This document shows positions 5,784 through 9,263 of a DNA stretch of 9,263 nt, piece by piece. Source of the stretch: Myxococcales bacterium. GTDB taxonomy: Bacteria > Myxococcota > Bradymonadia > UBA7976 > UBA1532. The DNA lies in contig JAGQJJ010000102.1 of assembly GCA_020430675.1 (NCBI GenBank), positions 1 through 9,263 on the forward strand, written 5' to 3'. The position numbers and the translations under genes are program-made. The notes beneath the pieces are model-generated. The model was given only the letters and a program-made list of their open reading frames with translations, was not told where the DNA came from and searched no databases. Numbering within the stretch: position 1 is the stretch's first letter; every line of letters begins with the position of its first letter.

Positions 5784-8243
5784 ATGGCCCGCGTCTGTGC
5801 GCTGGCTTTGTTCGCCGCGATGTGCCTTGCCTGCGCCGAGAACGCCGCCGCGCCGGGCGGGGTCGACGCCGAGGCCGAGCCGCCCGATTCGATGTTTCTG
5901 CCGCCGGTCGTCGACGCCACCGTCGACCGCGGCACGCTCGCCGGCTTCGGCGCGCCCTGCGAGGACGACGCCGACTGTGCCTCGGGCTACTGCATCGAGG
6001 CGCGCGACGCCGGCCGCCTCTGCACGCAGACTTGCGGCGAGTGCCCGGCCGGCTATGAGTGCGCGCCCATCGGAAATGCCGGACCCGACCGGGTCTTCCT
6101 CTGCGTCACCGACCAGCCCGACCTGTGCAAGCCGTGCGAGCTGGACCGCGAATGCGATGACCCGGCCGACCTGTGCCTGCCCATCGGCCGCCACACATAC
6201 TGCGGCGAGGATTGCAGCGATGACGGCCTGTGCCCTGAGGGCTATCGCTGCGCCGAGATCGACCGCGAAGGCACCCTGCATCACCAGTGCGTGCCCGCCG
6301 ACGACGAAGGCTGCGAGCCGTGCCGCGACCGCGACGAAGACGGCTACGGCGACGGCGGCGACTGCCTGGGGCCCGACTGCGATGACAACGACCCCGACAC
6401 GCGTCCCGGCGCGCCCGAGCGGTGCGACGGCGTGGACAATGACTGCAACGCCCGGGTTGATGATGGCATGCTCACGCCGCCAGATGACGTGGCGTGCCTG
6501 GCCGTGGGCCTGTGCCTCGGCGCCGAGCCGCGCTGCGAGGGCGGCGAGTGGCGGTGCCGGTATCCCGCGGCGTATGAGGCCGATGAGTTGACCTGCGACG
6601 GCGTCGACAACGACTGCGATGGCGCCGTCGACGAGGCGTTCGACCTGACCCGCGATGTGGCCAACTGCGGCGTCTGCAACGCGGTTTGCAGCTATGCTCA
6701 CGCCGAGGCGCAATGCGCCAACGGGCGCTGCCTGCGCGGCCCCTGCGACGAAGGATGGCACGACGCCGACGGCGATCCGGGCACGGGCTGCGAGTACCTG
6801 TGCGCGCCCACCCGGGGCGGCGTCGAAGCCTGCGATCAGGTCGACAACGACTGCGACGGGCGCACCGACGAGGGCCTCGACCGGCCCGAGGTCTGCGACA
6901 ACGCGGACAACGACTGCGATGGCACCGCCGATGAGGGCTTCGATCTGCTCAGCGACGCCAGCAATTGCGGCGCGTGCGGCGCGGTCTGCGACCTGCCGGC
7001 GGCGCGCGCTCGCTGCGACGCCGGGCGCTGCTCGGTGGCCGAGTGCAACGCCGGCTTCTATGACCTCGACGGGCGGGGTGACAACGGCTGCGAGTATGCC
7101 TGCCAGTTCACCCGCGAAGGCATCGAGGTCTGCGATGGCATCGACAATGACTGCGACGGCCGCGTCGACGATGGCATCGACACCTCGGCCGACGTCAACA
7201 ACTGCGGGCGCTGCGGCAATATCTGTGCCGGCCCGGCCCATCGGGCCCTTTCGTGCGTCGATGGCATGTGCCAGGTGGGTGACTGCCTCGATGGCTTCGT
7301 CGACGCCGATGGTGATGGCGGCAATGGCTGCGAGTACGCCTGCCGGCCCGGCAACGGCGGCGTCGAAGCCTGCAACGGCGCCGATGATGACTGCGACCGG
7401 CGCACCGACGAAGGCGTGCTCAACGCCTGCGGCCAGTGCGGGCCGGTGCCGCCCGAGACCTGCAACGGCGTCGACGATGACTGCAATGGCATCGTCGACG
7501 ACCACGGTGTCTGCGGGCCGTACCTGGCCTCGCAGTGCCGCATCTTCCTCGCCTGGGCTGACCGCAGCTCGATGCCGGCCGGCGCGCTGCCGAGCTGGGG
7601 GCCATGCCCGGGCGCCGATCGCTCGGTCGCCGATCCCAACGTGCGGTGCGTGGGTACGCGGCGCGACGGCGCCTTTGCGCGGTTGCCCACCGCGGGCGAC
7701 GTGAACGACGACGACCAGTTTGCGGTGGCGCTGTTCTGCGACGACGCCGCCAATCCCGGGCTCGCGGCCTATATGCAGACCCATTGCGCGGTGTTTCTGA
7801 GCCACGCCGACGTGAACGGCGGCGTCGACAACAGCCCGAGCTGGGGCGATTGCCCGCCAGCGGCCACGGGCGACAACGGGCGGCTGCGCTGCACGTCGTC
7901 AGGCTATGACGGCCAGTTCCGCCGCATCGAGCTGGTGGGCGACGTGAACGCCGACGACCAGCTTGGCATCGCCTGGATCTGCCGCGACGGCGCCGATCCC
8001 GGTCGCGCGGGCGCCATGACCGCCTCGGCGCAGATCTTCCTCGGCTGGGCCGACCGCAACGAAGGCCCGGCAGATGGCTCACCCGCGTGGGGCCCGTGCC
8101 CCGGGCAGCTCTCGGGCGAAGCCAACGGCCAGCGCTGCACCAGCTCGCGCGGCGATGGGCTCTACCACCTGCTGCAGCTCGGCGGCGACGTAAGCGGCGA
8201 CGATCAATTCGGCATCGCGCTGCGCGCTCGCGCGGTGCCGTGA
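5784..8243 (+). CDS. Large Cys/Asp-rich lipoprotein with MopE/TSP3-like repeats and three C-terminal unknown repeats
   Basis: This is an 819-residue exported protein. The signal peptide MARVCALALFAAMCLAC gives C17 as probable acylation site; the lipobox is weak, with Cys at -3. Residues ~59-175 hold two disulfide-rich modules of the form CxxDxDCxSGYC ... CPxGYxC. Residues ~180-575 begin with a TSP3-like DRDEDGYGDG and DCDDNDPDTRPGAPE, then carry seven copies of a C-D-G-x-D-N-D-C-D-G-x-x-D-E-G motif, with first Cys at 214, 271, 350, 371, 450, 530 and 560. Three copies are interleaved with NCGxCxxxC ... CxxGxC ... GCEYxC modules at a spacing of about 79-80 residues. These acidic loops probably bind calcium. 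The Pfam name Cu-binding_MopE comes from a methanotroph copper protein, but no copper role can be read here. Residues ~585-819 are three unrecognised ~82-residue repeats. The role is probably structural or adhesive at the cell surface. It is divergent from the phosphatase operon. Confidence 0.85.
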   Translation: MARVCALALFAAMCLACAENAAAPGGVDAEAEPPDSMFLPPVVDATVDRGTLAGFGAPCEDDADCASGYCIEARDAGRLCTQTCGECPAGYECAPIGNAGPDRVFLCVTDQPDLCKPCELDRECDDPADLCLPIGRHTYCGEDCSDDGLCPEGYRCAEIDREGTLHHQCVPADDEGCEPCRDRDEDGYGDGGDCLGPDCDDNDPDTRPGAPERCDGVDNDCNARVDDGMLTPPDDVACLAVGLCLGAEPRCEGGEWRCRYPAAYEADELTCDGVDNDCDGAVDEAFDLTRDVANCGVCNAVCSYAHAEAQCANGRCLRGPCDEGWHDADGDPGTGCEYLCAPTRGGVEACDQVDNDCDGRTDEGLDRPEVCDNADNDCDGTADEGFDLLSDASNCGACGAVCDLPAARARCDAGRCSVAECNAGFYDLDGRGDNGCEYACQFTREGIEVCDGIDNDCDGRVDDGIDTSADVNNCGRCGNICAGPAHRALSCVDGMCQVGDCLDGFVDADGDGGNGCEYACRPGNGGVEACNGADDDCDRRTDEGVLNACGQCGPVPPETCNGVDDDCNGIVDDHGVCGPYLASQCRIFLAWADRSSMPAGALPSWGPCPGADRSVADPNVRCVGTRRDGAFARLPTAGDVNDDDQFAVALFCDDAANPGLAAYMQTHCAVFLSHADVNGGVDNSPSWGDCPPAATGDNGRLRCTSSGYDGQFRRIELVGDVNADDQLGIAWICRDGADPGRAGAMTASAQIFLGWADRNEGPADGSPAWGPCPGQLSGEANGQRCTSSRGDGLYHLLQLGGDVSGDDQFGIALRARAVP
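6423..7506 (+). repeat. Array of seven MopE-like Asp/Cys motifs
   Basis: Variants of a DNA unit encoding CDGVDNDCDGxxDEG recur at 6423, 6594, 6831, 6894, 7131, 7371 and 7461. Main spacing is about 237-240 nt where a Cys-rich module intervenes, and 63 nt or 90 nt where it does not. Copies 6 and 7 replace DND with DDD. Similarity is clear at DNA level, so copy-number change by recombination is possible. Confidence 0.8.
7536..8243 (+). repeat. Three tandem ~82-residue repeats of unknown type
   Basis: Three consecutive units begin near residues 585, 668 and 749. Each has an IFLxWADR-like start, a WGxCP motif, an RCxxxxxDGxF stretch and an ending GDVNxDDQFGIA (its Gly at 638, 719 and 801). The last unit has GDVSGDDQFGIA, and the protein ends shortly after it. 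Each unit has a conserved Cys pair and an acidic loop resembling a calcium site. I do not recognise a named domain. Confidence 0.75.
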
Positions 8244-8247
8244 CGGT

Positions 8248-9263
8248 TCACTTCGGCGGGCGCACGCGCAGCAACTTGTCGATCGGCGGCGCGTCGACCT
8301 TCGTCTGGCGGCCATCGGGCCAGCGCACCTCGACCGAGAGTGGCTTTGCCCGCCCAAGCCCGAAGTGATGCATCGGGCGCGACTGGCTCGCAAACGAGTC
8401 GCCGGCGATGACCGCCGCCGCCCGCGGGCCTTGATCGGTCCGCAGCGTGATCTGCGCGCCAAAAGGCGCGGCGTGGGCGTCGCCTTCGAGCGCGACGGTG
8501 ATGAAGTGGCCCTCGCTGGCGCCGGTATTGCGCATGACGCGGGCGCTCAGCTCGCCGCGCTCGGCCTCGGCGATGATGAGGTCGATGCGGCCGTCGCCGT
8601 CGAAGTCATCGGCGATGACATTGCGCGCGTCGGCCTCACCGCCCAGGCCGCGCGGGTAGCCGGCTTCGAGGTAGCCCTCGGGCTGGCGAACGAACAGGCG
8701 GTTATGCTCGAAGCCGTTCCATGACACGCCCGACTCGATGTCCTGCGCGAGTCGATCGATGATCGACCGCTGCGCCTCGGGCGCGACGCCGTCGTCGAGA
8801 TAGACATCGTGGCTCCAGTACCGCGTGCACTAATCCTGGGCCGTGCGGCCGCTGATGAAGCCGTTGGCCACGAAGAGGTCGAGATCGCCGTCGTTCTCGG
8901 GATCGAAGGCGGCCACGCCCCAGGCCCAGCCGGCGGCGGCGACCTGCTCGGCCTCGGGCGCCATGGCAAAGCGGCCGTTCGGCTGGCCCAGATAGAGCCG
9001 GTTGCCGAAGGTCATCTCGGTGCGCCAGCGCGTCTGCTCGGCGCGGTCGGGGCGCTGCAAGTCGAGCGCGTTGAGACGCCGGACCGTGGTCGAGTTCATG
9101 CCCGTGGCAAAAACATCGAGGCGGCCGTCGCCGTTGAAGTCGCCGAGGGCATGCGACATGCCAAACAGCGTTGGGTTGTCGAAGGCATCGGCGGCGCGCG
9201 TGAAGTGGCCGTGGCCGTCGTTGCGATGCAGCTCGACGCCGGCGAAGTCATTGACCGTCAAGA
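8248..9263 (-). pseudogene. CRTAC1-family FG-GAP / ASPIC-UnbV protein, interrupted by an in-frame TAG and cut by the right edge
   Basis: One reading frame spans this region on the minus strand and enters from beyond the window's right edge, so the N-terminus is missing. It encodes FG-GAP/VCBS-type calcium loops: DFNGDGRLDVF, DPENDGDLDLFVANG and DFDGDGRIDLII. An ASPIC/UnbV-type C-terminus follows (FGAQITLRTDQG, PMHHFGLGRAKPLSVEVRWPDGRQ). The family usually is a secreted beta-propeller protein of unclear function. A single TAG at 8830-8832 interrupts the frame between GRTAQD and CTRYWSHDVYLDDG; both sides are in the same frame and belong to one protein. From memory, relatives often have Tyr before the Cys here, so TAC or TAT to TAG is the likely change. 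The 193 codons after the stop show no other damage, suggesting a recent nonsense mutation, a sequence error or read-through. The stop at 8248 lies 4 nt from the end of the convergent plus-strand gene. Confidence 0.8.
8830..8832 (-). other. In-frame amber codon in the CRTAC1-type gene
   Basis: The minus-strand reading is GCC CAG GAT TAG TGC ACG CGG TAC TGG. The stop is exactly 35 codons upstream of the GTG at 8727, in the same frame, confirming a single-base nonsense change and not a frameshift. The four genes complete at their 3' end in this window all terminate with TGA. Confidence 0.85.

Noticed and set aside
6423..7506. CRISPR-like or intergenic repeat array
   Set aside because: The repeats are in frame, vary as codons and encode conserved Asp/Cys motifs; they are protein repeats.
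5640..7805. Minus-strand upstream extension of the phosphatase frame (to 1426 codons)
   Set aside because: It is antisense to the Cys/Asp-rich lipoprotein repeats, giving low-complexity Val/Ala/Gly sequence. The signal peptide and ribosome binding site at 5639 fix the real start.
8248..8727. Separate small gene starting at GTG 8727
   Set aside because: The frame is continuous with the upstream FG-GAP part up to the TAG, residues just before the GTG still fit the same protein, and no clear ribosome binding site precedes it.
8830..8832. Selenocysteine or pyrrolysine insertion at the TAG
   Set aside because: Selenocysteine uses TGA. Pyrrolysine cannot be supported without its tRNA and synthetase, and this family is not known to use it; kept only as a remote alternative.

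Overview
The window is very GC-rich DNA from a Gram-negative bacterium. It has strong G/C preference at third codon positions, and TGA ends all four genes with a complete 3' end. Two predicted lipoproteins, an Asp/Ala/Pro-rich 'VDAAPD' linker, a MopE/TSP3-like Asp-Cys repeat protein and a CRTAC1-type FG-GAP/ASPIC-UnbV protein together resemble Myxococcota or Bradymonadota (the former Deltaproteobacteria). This placement is inferred from gene style only; no phylogenetic marker is present.

Layout. Positions 1-314 carry no gene I can support and hold a strong GC hairpin just downstream of the first operon. A minus-strand operon (transcribed 5639 to 315) has three genes: a lipoprotein of the alkaline phosphatase/phosphodiesterase superfamily (5639-3525), a 322-residue VioB/RebD-type ferritin-like protein (3460-2492), and a 726-residue protein matching the N-terminal half of VioB (2495-315). 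The last two overlap by 4 nt (ATGA). A 144-nt divergent region (5640-5783) separates this operon from a plus-strand gene for a large Cys/Asp-rich lipoprotein (5784-8243). That gene runs tail-to-tail, 4 nt apart, into a minus-strand CRTAC1-family gene. The CRTAC1 gene enters from the right edge and is broken by a single in-frame TAG (8830-8832).

Three points stand out. First, VioB, the iminophenyl-pyruvate/indole-pyruvate imine dimer synthase of violacein-type pathways, appears here as two overlapping genes in reversed order, split at the linker between the two halves. Second, the phosphatase lipoprotein appears circularly permuted: the segment that normally ends this fold (GSHG ... D-x-A-P-T) comes before the segment that normally starts it (LILFDG ... 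FPSIS ... SDHGM). Third, the plus-strand lipoprotein ends in three tandem ~82-residue repeats that I do not recognise.

How the genes work together is uncertain. The split VioB pair has no signal peptides and should act in the cytoplasm as a complex, while the phosphatase, the Cys/Asp-rich lipoprotein and the CRTAC1 protein are envelope or secreted proteins. No amino-acid oxidase, monooxygenase, halogenase or other bisindole pathway gene is visible, so the product of the VioB-like pair cannot be named.
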